Shown in pieces: positions 34,202 through 43,675 of a stretch of DNA of 64,000 nucleotides. The notes beneath the pieces were generated by a model. That model was not told where the DNA came from, made no database searches, and saw nothing but the letters and a program-made list of their open reading frames with translations. Within the stretch, counting starts at the first letter, position 1. The number at the start of each line of letters is the position of its first letter. The stretch is taken from assembly GCA_017305715.1 (NCBI GenBank), contig JAFKKG010000017.1, positions 5,814 through 69,813 of the forward strand, read 5' to 3'. The translations under genes were made by a program, and so were the position numbers. The DNA is from Hyphomicrobiales bacterium (GTDB lineage Bacteria; Pseudomonadota; Alphaproteobacteria; Rhizobiales; Xanthobacteraceae).

Positions 34202-36668
34202 CCACTTAAGCGAGCCTCATCACCAGGCCTTGGAGGTGCTGTGTGCCAAGGCGCTGGAACGCGGAGATCTGGCTGCCGCCTACCGGCTGTCCGATCGGCG
34301 GTGCCGGATTCGGCCGTTGCCTGATCCGCACTGCTTCGTGCTGCGCGCCGAGGCGCTGCATCGGATGGGAGACCGCACGGCCGCAATCGATGACCTGCTG
34401 GCGGCGCTGCGGATCGCGCCCGACGATCTGGCGGCCAACCGGCGAATGCTGGCCTGGGGAAGGCCCGCTCTGCAGCTCACCGCCGCAAAGACCTTGATCG
34501 AATGCGAGCGCGACCCGCGTGTCCTGAAAGGCGCGGTTGCCGTGTTGCGCAAGAGTGGCATGACTGAATTTGCCACGATCCAGGTCCGTGACGACCTGAT
34601 TGAAGGTTGGGCGCTTTGGCAGGAAGGCCCGCAGATATGCGTCGCGACCACCGATGAAGAGGGTCGCGTCGAACGGCTTTTTTCGGGGGACGCACGGCAT
34701 CCGCTATCCGGTGAATTGGGATGTGCTGTTGACTTCCGTGTCCCGCGGCAGCGCACGCCACAGCTTATTTCAGTTTCAGCGAACGGCAATGTCCTGGCCA
34801 AGGTATGGGCCGGTCAGGGTGGGCCATCCGTGCCTTCGCGGGCAGCCAGCGCAGCGGGCAAGCGCACCGCCCAGGTAACCGTGATCGTCCCGGTTTATGC
34901 AGACTATCGCGCGACCAAAGCCTGTCTGAAAGCCTTGTTGGCCCAGCTCGACAAATCGGGCTGTCACCAGGCGGTGATCGTCAACGACGCAAGTCCGGAC
35001 CCGCGGATCTCGAGCATGCTCGATACCCTGGCGCGTTCGGATCAAGTACGGGTGCTGACCAACACCGCTAACTTGGGGTTTGTGGGCGCAGTCAATCGCG
35101 CCCTGGATGAAGTAGATTCCGGCGACGTCGTGCTCTTGAATGCCGACACAATCGTCCCCGAACGATTCATCGAGCGGCTCGCATCCGCAGCGCGGTCTTC
35201 GCCCGATGTCGGAACCGTCACGCCACTTTCCAACAACGGTGAGTTCACCAGCTTTCCAGTTCCAAACCGGTCAAATGCGATCGGCGACGGCCTCAGCGTC
35301 GGCGAGATCGATCGAGTTGCCGCGCGCGTAAATGCCGGAGCGGTGGTGGAGATTCCCAACGGCATCGGATTCTGCCTTTATATCACGCGATCATGTCTGG
35401 ATGCCGTGGGTCGGCTGTCCGACAGCTATTGTCGTGGCTATCTGGAGGACGTCGACTTCTGCCTTCGCGCCCGGTCGCACGGATTCCGAAACGTCTGCGC
35501 CGGCTCCGTCTATGTAGGCCACGCAGGTTCGCGCTCCTTCCGCGATGAGAAGCGCTCCCTTGTCGTGCGTAACCTGAAAGTGCTGGAGCGGCGATTTCCG
35601 GCCTATCGCGGTGAATGCGCGGATTTTATCCGAGCCGATCCGCTGAAGCCTGTGCGTCAAGCGATCGAGGCCTCGCTTTTGGCTGCACGGAAGCATGGCG
35701 TATTGCTGGTCACCGGTGGTGGTGCCGTTGCGGAAGTCGCGCGCGAACGGGCCCGGCAGTTGTTGGCCGGGAAGATGCCGGCGGTCCTGATCCTGGAAAT
35801 TCATTACCGGCCCGGATGTATCGTTGCGAAGCTGCTCGATGCGCGCGACGCGATGCCGCAATCGCTCGAGTTCGTTCTGCCGTCGCCGGACGATCCGTCC
35901 GACCTGCTTCGATGTCTGAGGCAACTGTCGCTAGAGCGGATCGAATTCTTCGATCTCTGCAGAATTTCCAGTCCGGTTGTGAAAGGTCTTTTGGATCTGT
36001 CGATCCCTTACGATCTTTTTTTGGCTCACACCGAACTTGGGCTGGAGCAGCCCTCGCCCCAAGCGCCACAGGTTGCCAAGGATGACACGATCTTCCTCCG
36101 CGACGTTGTTGCCGGAGCCGGGCGCGTGCTCGTTCACGAAGCCCAGGCCGAAGCGGCCGCACGATCGCTTGCACTCGATCGGATCACATGCCTGGCCGCC
36201 GGGACAACAAAACGGCGTCGATCCTCGAAACGCCTCGGCGCTGCGGACCGGTTGGGTCTCGTTCCGATACGGCGATGCGCGAAGGAACATCAGTTCATGC
36301 GCGAGGTCATTGGCCGGCTTGCGGTCGTCCAGCCAGGTCTCGACATCGTCGTGGTGGGCGGCACACACGACGATACCGACCTGATGCGGGCAGGGGCATT
36401 TGTCACGGGACCTGTCGGGCCCGCCGAGCTGCATCGCCTGTTTCGTCAGTACCAATTGGATCGAATCCTGCTATGCCTGACCCGCCCGTTGTTCGGGCAT
36501 CCGCTGCTTTCGACTGTCATGTCATGCAGGCTTCCGGTCGCATATCTCGACTGGTCGCGCGGCGATTGTCCGTTCCGCGCAGCCGACTTGCCCCTTGATC
36601 CGTCGTCGCCGGCCATAGATACAGCCGAGCGTCTGTTGCCATGGCTGCAAGGACATCAGACCCCATGA
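34182..36668 (+). CDS. Large glycosyltransferase: TPR-like N-terminus, GT2 domain, GT-B-like C-terminus
   Basis: An 828-residue protein. Residues 1-90 hold TPR-like helices (HHQALEVLCAKALERGDLAAAYRL; LRAEALHRMGDRTAAIDDLLAALRIAPDD). Residues about 230-440 are a GT2 domain (VIVPVYADYRATKACL, NDASPD, LLNADTIVPERF, YLEDVDFCLRA). The last 350 residues show GVLLVTGGGAVAEVARER and IVVVGGTHDDTDLMRAG and could be a second transferase domain. The GTG at 34182 is inferred from homology to the helices; the open frame begins far upstream inside the previous gene. It shares an ATGA overlap with the next gene. Confidence 0.8.
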   Translation: MTLQRFDHLSEPHHQALEVLCAKALERGDLAAAYRLSDRRCRIRPLPDPHCFVLRAEALHRMGDRTAAIDDLLAALRIAPDDLAANRRMLAWGRPALQLTAAKTLIECERDPRVLKGAVAVLRKSGMTEFATIQVRDDLIEGWALWQEGPQICVATTDEEGRVERLFSGDARHPLSGELGCAVDFRVPRQRTPQLISVSANGNVLAKVWAGQGGPSVPSRAASAAGKRTAQVTVIVPVYADYRATKACLKALLAQLDKSGCHQAVIVNDASPDPRISSMLDTLARSDQVRVLTNTANLGFVGAVNRALDEVDSGDVVLLNADTIVPERFIERLASAARSSPDVGTVTPLSNNGEFTSFPVPNRSNAIGDGLSVGEIDRVAARVNAGAVVEIPNGIGFCLYITRSCLDAVGRLSDSYCRGYLEDVDFCLRARSHGFRNVCAGSVYVGHAGSRSFRDEKRSLVVRNLKVLERRFPAYRGECADFIRADPLKPVRQAIEASLLAARKHGVLLVTGGGAVAEVARERARQLLAGKMPAVLILEIHYRPGCIVAKLLDARDAMPQSLEFVLPSPDDPSDLLRCLRQLSLERIEFFDLCRISSPVVKGLLDLSIPYDLFLAHTELGLEQPSPQAPQVAKDDTIFLRDVVAGAGRVLVHEAQAEAAARSLALDRITCLAAGTTKRRRSSKRLGAADRLGLVPIRRCAKEHQFMREVIGRLAVVQPGLDIVVVGGTHDDTDLMRAGAFVTGPVGPAELHRLFRQYQLDRILLCLTRPLFGHPLLSTVMSCRLPVAYLDWSRGDCPFRAADLPLDPSSPAIDTAERLLPWLQGHQTP

Positions 36669-39007
36669 CCGCCATGCTGATGCCTCAGATGATCCGGGGC
36701 GACGATCTCAAGACGTCGTTCCAATGGTCGCACGATCGGACGTTCACCGGCTTCGTCTTCGATGCGCATGATCCCGGCCGAAAGTTCGTTGTCGAACTTT
36801 TGGTCGATGGAATTTCCGTCAAATGCGTGCGCGCAAATGAACGCCTTGGAACCAGCAAGACTGAAATCGGTGACTGCCATTACTGCTTCACGCTCGCGCT
36901 AAGTGCCGATATCCTGGACCATGCCGAGATCGTCGAAGCCCGCGTCGCCAATCTTGGTACGAGGGTAGGGGAACCGATAGCTATCCGGTCGTCGCCCCGG
37001 CCGATCCAGGACCATGCGTCGCCGGGCGCCGTGCGTTGGCTGGGGGGATTGCGATTTGCGGGCTGGATCGCCGCGGATTGCGGACCCCTCGTCGACATTC
37101 TGATCGATGGTGAACATGTGAGCCAGGTAGGCGCATCCGGCTGGAGCCACATCGGCGATGCCGAGGCTGCGCTGGCTGTCCGCGCGATCGATTTCCACAT
37201 TCCAAACCGCTTCGCTGACGGCTCTGCGCGCCGCCTTTCCGCAATAAATCAGAAAGGCGATCATCTTGAAGGCAGCCCGGTGCCGTTCATTGCCTTCGCC
37301 GGTGATCCAGAGCGCAGGCATGCCGCAGCCGCACCAGACTCCGAAACTCTGCGGGAGGCGATCCTCGACCGCCTTGTCCCGATGTCCATCCCGTTCGCAG
37401 AGTACCGCCGCTGGCGGGATATGCTTCCAGCGCCTGTCGAAGCGGTCTGTTCGCTAAAGGCTGCGGTGGTTATCGTCGGCGCGGACGAGACCGACGACAC
37501 GACGGCAAGCCTGAATGCGCAGACCCACACGGATTGGGTTGCTGCATCGATGCCTGAGACCGAGGTCTATACGGGTTTCGATAATGGGGCGTTACGCGAG
37601 TTTCTTGCCGGCGACGGTGCGGATGCTGATTTCGTGATTTTCATGATATCGGGAGCAATTCTGGAATCGAACGCGATAGCGCGCCTGTCAGAGGCGTTCG
37701 AGAATCATCCGGAAATCATGGCGGTATACGGCGACACGGACATTTCCGGCGGAGATGGGTCGCTTTGGCCGCTGGCGTTCCCGGCATTCGATTATGAAAG
37801 GATGCTCGAGCAAGGATATTGCGCGCACGTTTTCGCCCTGCGGCGGTCCGCCGCCGAGCGAGCGGTCGAAGGTGGAGCAGGTAGCCTCTACCGTCTGTTC
37901 AACTCTGTTCTCGACGACGGAATGACGGCGGCGAGCGGCATTGCCCATCTCCCGGGCTCGCTGACGACACTACCGTCGCTCGACCTGGGCGCAGCGAGCA
38001 AGGCGCTGGCGACCGCCACACAGGATCACCTCGATCGACGGGGCATCACAGCGCAGGTCAGATCCGGGCGGGGCCAAGTTCTTCCGGCCATCAGGATTTC
38101 GCAGCAGCCGGACGGCCGAACGGTCACGATCGTGATCCCGACACGGAACCGGCGCGACTTGCTTGAGTCCTGTCTTCGATCGCTGCAGCCAGCCCTCCGC
38201 CAACGCGAATGCGAAATCATCGTGATCGACAATGATTCCACCGATCCGGATACGCTGGATTTTCTTGCGTCGATCGATGGCGGTGGCACGAACGTCATGC
38301 GCCTGCCGGGTGATTTCAATTTTGCCCGCTTGATGAACGCAGCAGCTGCTCATGCAACCGGAGAGCTTCTCTGCCTGCTGAACAACGACGTCCAGGCTAC
38401 CGACGATGACTGGCTGGAAGAAATGCTGGGCAGGCTGTCCGCAGCCGATGTCGGCGCGGTTGGGGCGTTGTTGTTGTGGCCGAGTGGGGTTGTGCAGCAT
38501 GGCGGTGTTACGCTCGGTCCCAATTTTGCTGCGACACACGCATTCAACGACCGCCTGGAAGGAGATGCCGGATATGGCGACTTGCTGCGGGTTGCCCATC
38601 AATGCAGCGCAGTAACGGCAGCGTGCCTGCTGACACGTCGCCAGGACTATCTCGATCTCGGCGGCATGGATGAATTCCGTTTCCCGATAAATTTCAACGA
38701 TGTCGATTACTGCTTGAAGTTGCGGGCAATCGGCAAGCGCATTGTGTTTACGCCACACGCAAGGCTTCGTCATCTTGAATCGGCAAGCCGCGGTGCGGAC
38801 ACGCGACCCGATCGCAAGGCGAGGCTCGAGCGTGAACTGCGGAACCTGCGGGCGAAGTGGGCTGGCGCGCTGGAAGCAGACCCGTTCTACAGTCCCGTTC
38901 TGTCGCTCGATCCAATTCCGTTTTCCGCGCTGGCTTGGCCGCTGAGGTCCATGGCATGCCGGGCATCCACCCCGCCAACTCCGGTCAATGTGCCGGCTGG
39001 ATTCTAA
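36665..39007 (+). CDS. Large glycosyltransferase with C-terminal GT2 domain
   Basis: A 780-residue protein whose start is fixed by the ATGA overlap with the preceding gene. The first 240 residues are beta-rich and unassigned (SFQWSHDRTFTGFVFDAHDPGRKFVVELL, a pattern repeated near 130: LRFAGWIAADCGPLVDILIDGEHV). This suggests two copies of a small binding module. A weak GT-like section follows, then at about 485-720 a clear GT2 domain (VTIVIPTRNRRDLLESCL, IVIDNDSTD, LLNNDVQATDDDWLEEML, FNDVDYCLKLRAIG). It resembles rhamnosyl- and other hexosyltransferases of O-antigen and surface-glycan synthesis. Confidence 0.82.
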   Translation: MTAMLMPQMIRGDDLKTSFQWSHDRTFTGFVFDAHDPGRKFVVELLVDGISVKCVRANERLGTSKTEIGDCHYCFTLALSADILDHAEIVEARVANLGTRVGEPIAIRSSPRPIQDHASPGAVRWLGGLRFAGWIAADCGPLVDILIDGEHVSQVGASGWSHIGDAEAALAVRAIDFHIPNRFADGSARRLSAINQKGDHLEGSPVPFIAFAGDPERRHAAAAPDSETLREAILDRLVPMSIPFAEYRRWRDMLPAPVEAVCSLKAAVVIVGADETDDTTASLNAQTHTDWVAASMPETEVYTGFDNGALREFLAGDGADADFVIFMISGAILESNAIARLSEAFENHPEIMAVYGDTDISGGDGSLWPLAFPAFDYERMLEQGYCAHVFALRRSAAERAVEGGAGSLYRLFNSVLDDGMTAASGIAHLPGSLTTLPSLDLGAASKALATATQDHLDRRGITAQVRSGRGQVLPAIRISQQPDGRTVTIVIPTRNRRDLLESCLRSLQPALRQRECEIIVIDNDSTDPDTLDFLASIDGGGTNVMRLPGDFNFARLMNAAAAHATGELLCLLNNDVQATDDDWLEEMLGRLSAADVGAVGALLLWPSGVVQHGGVTLGPNFAATHAFNDRLEGDAGYGDLLRVAHQCSAVTAACLLTRRQDYLDLGGMDEFRFPINFNDVDYCLKLRAIGKRIVFTPHARLRHLESASRGADTRPDRKARLERELRNLRAKWAGALEADPFYSPVLSLDPIPFSALAWPLRSMACRASTPPTPVNVPAGF

Positions 39008-39267
39008 ATTCAGCAGCGCTTCCCTCGACCGCAGGCCGGATATTTGACGAAAGTTTTAGAATTAATCCTCGCGTGAATTTCAGTTGAAAGCGCTGTTCTT
39101 CGTTTCTGGCAGCGTAACTGAATTTCATCGGCGTGCTTTCGTATTCTTGATCGCTTGTTGACTCTGTTACCTCGCTCCTCTCATGTTGCGGTCGCGAAGG
39201 CGCTTGAAAGTCGTGATTGTTTCCGCCGCAATTCGAAGAAAATCGGACCGCAGTGAAGGGGCAGTAA

Positions 39268-40449
39268 ATGGCGACATATGATCTGGACCGGACCGAGCTG
39301 AACCATCTTCTCTCGCCAAATGTCGACCCGGGCGCCAGGGCGGCGGTCGTCGACTATTTGCTGAAACACGGCAGCTTTGATGACGACGATGATTCTCGGC
39401 ATCATGGTCGCCATGATCACGGCGACCACGGCCGTCATGGGGATCACCACCACCATCATCACCACCACCATGACGATCCGACGGTCAAAGTGCAGATCAG
39501 TGATGGCAGTCAGCCGCTCGATCCGCACGCGGAGGTTCTGAACCTCACAACCGCCACCAATACAGTCACCACGGACGCGGCCTTGAAGGTCATTGTCGAG
39601 AACGTCTCGGGCGATGCCAACTTGACGGTTCACGGCGATCACGACGTGATGGTCGTGACCGGCGGTGGAAACGACTATGTCTCTCTGCAGGACTCGGGCG
39701 ATGATGTCGTCATGACCGGGGCCGGAAACGATACCGTTCATGGCGGCGACGGAGCCGACAGCATTTACGGCGGAGCGGGCAATGACTCGCTGGTAGCCGG
39801 AACGGGCGACCATCAGCTGCTTTCGGGCGGCGACGGTAACGACACCCTGATTGGCGGAGACGGCTCGCATTCGACGCTCTCCGGCGGCAACGGCAACGAT
39901 TTGCTGGTGGCAGGCAACGGCGATCAGCAGGTGCTGTATGGCGGCGGCGGAAACGATACGTTGATCGGTGGCGCTGGGTCGCATGACTCGCTGTACGGCA
40001 GCAATGGCTCCGATTCCTTGCAGGCCGGAACCGGCGACCACCAGCTTCTGAGCGGCGGAGACGGCAACGACACGTTGTATGGTGGCGACGGCTCCTACGA
40101 CACGCTGATGGGCGGCAACGGCTCCGACCTGATGTATGCCGGACACGGGGCACATCAGCTGCTGGTCGGAGGCAACGGCAACGATACGATGTTTGCCGGC
40201 ACCAGTGGCGATACGCTCAATGGCGGCGGCGGAAATGATTTGTTCCACCTCACTGGACATCACATCAGCGACACCATCGATGGTGGCAATGGAAACGATA
40301 CGGTTCAATTCGACTCGTATTCCTCGCACGACGTCGCATCGCTGCATACTCATCATGGCCAGACCGTCATCGAATTCAAGGATGGTCAAGTCGTAACCGT
40401 CACCCATATCGAGAACCTGGTGTTTACCGATGGAACCCAGCACCTGTAG
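39268..40449 (+). CDS. Histidine-rich RTX (hemolysin-type calcium-binding) secreted protein
   Basis: A 393-residue acidic protein without Cys or signal peptide. Residues 45-68 are a His tract ending in nine consecutive His. Residues about 130-345 hold some fifteen RTX nonapeptides of the form GGxGxDxLx. These are organised in a 38-residue super-repeat: Ala residues of the AGxGDHQ element fall at 177, 215, 253 and 291. The C-terminal 50 residues (VIEFKDGQVVTVTHIENLVFTDGT) form the usual uncleaved secretion-signal region. It is followed by a type I ABC exporter and a HlyD protein, which should secrete it. It may be a surface-layer or adhesin protein; AAGGGG precedes the ATG. Confidence 0.88.
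   Translation: MATYDLDRTELNHLLSPNVDPGARAAVVDYLLKHGSFDDDDDSRHHGRHDHGDHGRHGDHHHHHHHHHDDPTVKVQISDGSQPLDPHAEVLNLTTATNTVTTDAALKVIVENVSGDANLTVHGDHDVMVVTGGGNDYVSLQDSGDDVVMTGAGNDTVHGGDGADSIYGGAGNDSLVAGTGDHQLLSGGDGNDTLIGGDGSHSTLSGGNGNDLLVAGNGDQQVLYGGGGNDTLIGGAGSHDSLYGSNGSDSLQAGTGDHQLLSGGDGNDTLYGGDGSYDTLMGGNGSDLMYAGHGAHQLLVGGNGNDTMFAGTSGDTLNGGGGNDLFHLTGHHISDTIDGGNGNDTVQFDSYSSHDVASLHTHHGQTVIEFKDGQVVTVTHIENLVFTDGTQHL
39790..40251 (+). repeat. Tandem 114-bp repeat inside the RTX gene, four units
   Basis: Units begin near 39796, 39910, 40024 and 40138, exactly 114 bases (38 codons) apart. Each encodes AGxGDHQ-LLSGG-GNDTL-GGdGS-TL-GGNGsD with small changes. This is a duplication array of four RTX turns per unit, not a CRISPR array; the first three units are the most regular. 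Copy number could vary between strains by slippage or recombination. Confidence 0.8.
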
Positions 40450-40478
40450 GGGTGAGTGACTATCGTTCAGATCGAAAG

Positions 40479-40504
40479 CGCCCGACAGAAAGTTGGGCGT
40501 TTTT
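40479..40504 (+). terminator. Rho-independent terminator after the RTX gene
   Basis: CGCCCGAC (40479-40486) and GTTGGGCG (40492-40499) form an 8-bp stem, with one G-U pair, around AGAAA, followed by TTTTT. It lies 30 bases after the RTX stop and 89 bases before the exporter gene. It would lower exporter transcription relative to the secreted protein, or separate the two units. Confidence 0.8.
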
Positions 40505-40592
40505 GGCTAAGTACCTGATGGAATGCGTATTGCGGCCAGCGCTGGAGCAGAAGTGTGGCGCAGCGCGACAGGCGTAGCCACCGCGAGGTCTC

Positions 40593-42335
40593 TTGAAGGT
40601 AAAGCTCTCGTCACCCCTTCTCAATGAGCTGCGGGCGTTCTTGCCGGCGTATACGACGCTGTTTGCATTCAGCTTCTTCTGTCCGGTCCTCTATCTTGCG
40701 TCACCCATTTATGTCGAACAGATGCTCGACCGGGTGATGTTCAGCCGCAGCGTCGATACGTTGACGGTTCTGGCATTGATCGCGACCTTTCTGCTTGTCA
40801 TGTACGCGCTGCTGGAATGGCTTCGAAAGAAGGCCGCGACCACCATCGGGAATGCCATCGATGCGAAATTGAGCCGCACGATCTTCGAGACAGCGACTCG
40901 GTCCGACAAGTCCGGCGCCGCGATGCGCGCCCCGGCCGCAATGGCCGATTTCAACATGGTGCGCGATTTCCTGGCGGGAAATTTGCTGCTGGCGCTGTTC
41001 GACGCGTTCTGGGCGCCTCTCTTCATTATCGTGATGACCCTCGTCAGCTGGATGTTCGGCGTTATCGGACTGGTCATGATCGTGCTGACTGGAGTCCTCG
41101 CCGTGCTCAATCATCGGCTGACCAAGGCGGATGCAGGCCGACATCAGCGATTATCCTCCAAAACTCAGGAATTCAGCCATGCGGTGGCGCGCAATTCCGA
41201 GACGGTACGTGTCCTGGGTATGCTGCCGCCGTTGCGCGACCGCTGGTATGACCTGCATTTACGGATGCTCGGCTGGCAGTCGGCGGCGTACGGTAAGATA
41301 GAGATATTCGTCTCGGCGACGAAGTTCCTGCGGGCCTACCAGATGGTCGGCATTTTCACCGTCGGAACGCTGCTGTATCTCGCCAATGAAGTGACCCTGT
41401 CGAATACGTTCGTCGCCATGACGCTGATGATGCGCGGACTTGGTCCAATCGATCAGGTCATCACGGGCTGGAAGAGCTATGCCATGGTCTTCGGCGCGAT
41501 AACCAGGCTGGACGAGATGCTGCGGGAAGCGCAGGCGCAGAGCGTCAAAGTATCGCTGCCGAGGCTCCGCGGACCGCTCACGGTCTCGCGCGTGTTTGCG
41601 TTCGCCGCCGGTAGCGATAAGCCGCTGCTCAACGACGTCACCTTCACGCTGGGCGAGGGGCGGGTTCTCGGCGTTATCGGTCCCAGCGGGGCCGGCAAGT
41701 CGTGCCTTGTACGCGCGCTGGTGGGAGCGTGGGTACCGCGCAGCGGCAGCATTGCGATCGGCGATCACGATCTGACGCATTGGAACGAAGACGAACTCGG
41801 GCGCTACCTCGGCTACATGCCGCAGGATGTCGAGTTGTTGCCCGGCACGCTGGCCGAAAACATCTCGCGGTTCGATCCCGCCGCCGCGTCAAACCCCGAC
41901 GGTTTCATTGCGGCGGCCGAGCTGGCCGGCATTCAGGATCTGATCAGATCGCTTCCGCAAGGTTACAATACGATGATAGGACCGAACGGCCATGTCCTGT
42001 CGGGCGGGCAGCGGAGCCGGATAGCATTGGCACGCGCGGTCTATGGCGACCCGAAATTTATCGTGCTGGACGAGCCGAACTCCAACCTGGATGCGCTCGC
42101 CGAGCAGTCGCTTCTGTCGATGATCCAAAAGTTGCGGAGCAGCGGCGCGACGATCGTCATAAGCACTCACAAGCTCAATATCCTGAACTATTGCGACGAC
42201 GTTCTGGTCCTGAACAATGGAACCGTCCAGGCGTTCGGCGCACGTGATCAGATCGTGAATCGGATTCCGCGGTCAACCGCTCCACCAGCGCTGACCGTTA
42301 TTGCCGGGACGCTGGAGAGCCAGAGGTCATCGTGA
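40593..42335 (+). CDS. Type I secretion system ABC exporter (PrtD/HlyB-like permease-ATPase)
   Basis: A 580-residue inner-membrane exporter. The N-terminal 300 residues hold the six-helix membrane domain without a peptidase C39 domain (FSFFCPVLYLASPIYVEQMLDRVMFSRS). The ATPase half has Walker A GPSGAGKS (363-370), the Q-loop MPQDVELLPGTLAENI, signature LSGGQRSRIALARA and IVLDEPNSNLDA. The PNSNLD variant is typical of the PrtD branch that exports RTX proteases, lipases and S-layer proteins. It starts at a TTG with GCGAGG upstream. It is coupled to the HlyD gene by TGATG. No TolC-type outer-membrane gene is in the window. Confidence 0.9.
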   Translation: MKVKLSSPLLNELRAFLPAYTTLFAFSFFCPVLYLASPIYVEQMLDRVMFSRSVDTLTVLALIATFLLVMYALLEWLRKKAATTIGNAIDAKLSRTIFETATRSDKSGAAMRAPAAMADFNMVRDFLAGNLLLALFDAFWAPLFIIVMTLVSWMFGVIGLVMIVLTGVLAVLNHRLTKADAGRHQRLSSKTQEFSHAVARNSETVRVLGMLPPLRDRWYDLHLRMLGWQSAAYGKIEIFVSATKFLRAYQMVGIFTVGTLLYLANEVTLSNTFVAMTLMMRGLGPIDQVITGWKSYAMVFGAITRLDEMLREAQAQSVKVSLPRLRGPLTVSRVFAFAAGSDKPLLNDVTFTLGEGRVLGVIGPSGAGKSCLVRALVGAWVPRSGSIAIGDHDLTHWNEDELGRYLGYMPQDVELLPGTLAENISRFDPAAASNPDGFIAAAELAGIQDLIRSLPQGYNTMIGPNGHVLSGGQRSRIALARAVYGDPKFIVLDEPNSNLDALAEQSLLSMIQKLRSSGATIVISTHKLNILNYCDDVLVLNNGTVQAFGARDQIVNRIPRSTAPPALTVIAGTLESQRSS

Positions 42336-43672
42336 TGGAAACAGAGCGCGCTGAATTGCTTCAGGCACCGGTGGCGCCCACCGATTGGCGCATGATGTTG
42401 CGGATCGCGGCCGGCGTCATTGTCTTCACGTTCGTCGTCCTGGGTGGCTGGTCCGCGCTCGCGCGTATCGATTCCGCGGTGGTGGCCGAAGGGGTCGTCG
42501 CGATCGAATCCAATCGCAAGACCATCCAGCATCTCGAGGGCGGAATCGTTCGGGAAATTCTCGTCCGCGACGGCGATGTTGTACAGCAGGGCGATGTCCT
42601 GGTGCGATTGGATCCGACACGAAACGCGGCGGCCGATGTCGGCTTTCGCCAGCAACTGGCGATTGCGAGCGCATTGCAGGCGCGCCTGATAGCGCAGCGC
42701 GAGATGGCCGAGACGGTCAATTTTCCGCCAGATGTGATGATCCTCAAGGATGATCCGCTGATCGCCAACGCCATTCACGACAATCAAAGCCAGTTCGACA
42801 ACCGCCGGCAGAGCCTGCTGCGGGGCAAGGAAGTATTCGAACAGCAAATTGCACAGACGAAGGACGAGATCCGACAGGCCGTCCTGGACGAGAAGACCGC
42901 CCGCCAGCAGATCGATTCGATCGGGCAGGAGCTTCCCAACCTCAAGATGCTGCTGGAGAAGGGCTTGGTCGCGCTCCCGCGCGTGACGACGCTCGAGCGC
43001 CAGCTGATCCAGGTCCAGGGGCAGTTCGAGGGCGCGCAAATCAGCAGGACCAAGGCCACGGAAAAAGTGGGAGAATTGCAGGCTCGCATCGACCAGCTCA
43101 AGCAGGATTACCGCCAGGAGGCTGCCAACACGCTCCCCGACGTCCGCAAGACCATCAGCGACGCCAGGCAGCAACTGGTTGTCGCAAGTGATGCCCTGCG
43201 GCGGATCGAGATCAAGGCTCCGGTCAGCGGAACGGTCCAGCAGCTCAAGATGTTCACGATCGGCGGCGTTATCCGGCCAGGTGATCCGATCCTCGATATC
43301 GTGCCGTCGAGCGATACCCTTGTCGTACGCAGCCGGGTATTGCCGATTGATGTCGACCGAATCTTGCCTGGGCAAAGCGTTGAACTGCGTGTTCCACAAT
43401 TCATGAAGTTCGAGCTTAAACCGCTCGTCGGAACGCTGCGCAGCATCTCCCGTGACAGCATCGTCGATACCCCCGGTCCATCCGGTCAACCGCAACCCTA
43501 TTTTGCAGTCGAGATCGCGGTGGATCGCAATACGATTCCGGAGGACCTTCGGGATCGAATGACGGCCGGCATGACGGTCGATACGATCATCCGCACGCGC
43601 GAGCGCACGGTGCTCTCCTACCTGGTCGCCCCGCTCAGCAACCGGCTGGCGAAATCGATGCGCGAACGCTAG
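42335..43672 (+). CDS. Type I secretion membrane-fusion protein (HlyD/PrtE family)
   Basis: A 445-residue periplasmic adaptor. One N-terminal membrane segment (about 22-43) is followed by the lipoyl half-motif VVAIESNRKTIQHLEGGIVREILVRDGDVVQQGDVLVRLD, a long coiled-coil (about 110-290), the second lipoyl half (IKAPVSGTVQQLKMFTIGGVIRPGDPILDIVP) and a beta-barrel end. It bridges the ABC exporter to an outer-membrane channel. Its ATG overlaps the exporter stop by one base. It converges with the SapC-like gene, with 3 bases between the stops. Confidence 0.9.
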   Translation: METERAELLQAPVAPTDWRMMLRIAAGVIVFTFVVLGGWSALARIDSAVVAEGVVAIESNRKTIQHLEGGIVREILVRDGDVVQQGDVLVRLDPTRNAAADVGFRQQLAIASALQARLIAQREMAETVNFPPDVMILKDDPLIANAIHDNQSQFDNRRQSLLRGKEVFEQQIAQTKDEIRQAVLDEKTARQQIDSIGQELPNLKMLLEKGLVALPRVTTLERQLIQVQGQFEGAQISRTKATEKVGELQARIDQLKQDYRQEAANTLPDVRKTISDARQQLVVASDALRRIEIKAPVSGTVQQLKMFTIGGVIRPGDPILDIVPSSDTLVVRSRVLPIDVDRILPGQSVELRVPQFMKFELKPLVGTLRSISRDSIVDTPGPSGQPQPYFAVEIAVDRNTIPEDLRDRMTAGMTVDTIIRTRERTVLSYLVAPLSNRLAKSMRER

Positions 43673-43675
43673 GTG

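Noticed and set aside
39158-39186. Sigma-70 promoter upstream of the RTX gene
   Set aside because: TTGACT is present but the hexamer 17 bases later (TCATGT) is a poor -10 box.
39790-40251. Regular repeats as a CRISPR array
   Set aside because: Repeats are adjacent 114-bp coding units with no unique spacers and encode RTX turns.
39181-40443. Long minus-strand ORF (420 codons) opposite the RTX gene
   Set aside because: It is a by-product of the regular Gly/Asp codons of the RTX repeats; the translation is a monotonous Val/Ala/Gln series with no domain, and the plus strand encodes a clear RTX protein.
42248-43495. Minus-strand ORF of 415 codons opposite the HlyD gene
   Set aside because: Shadow of the membrane-fusion protein coding frame; composition atypical and no family match.
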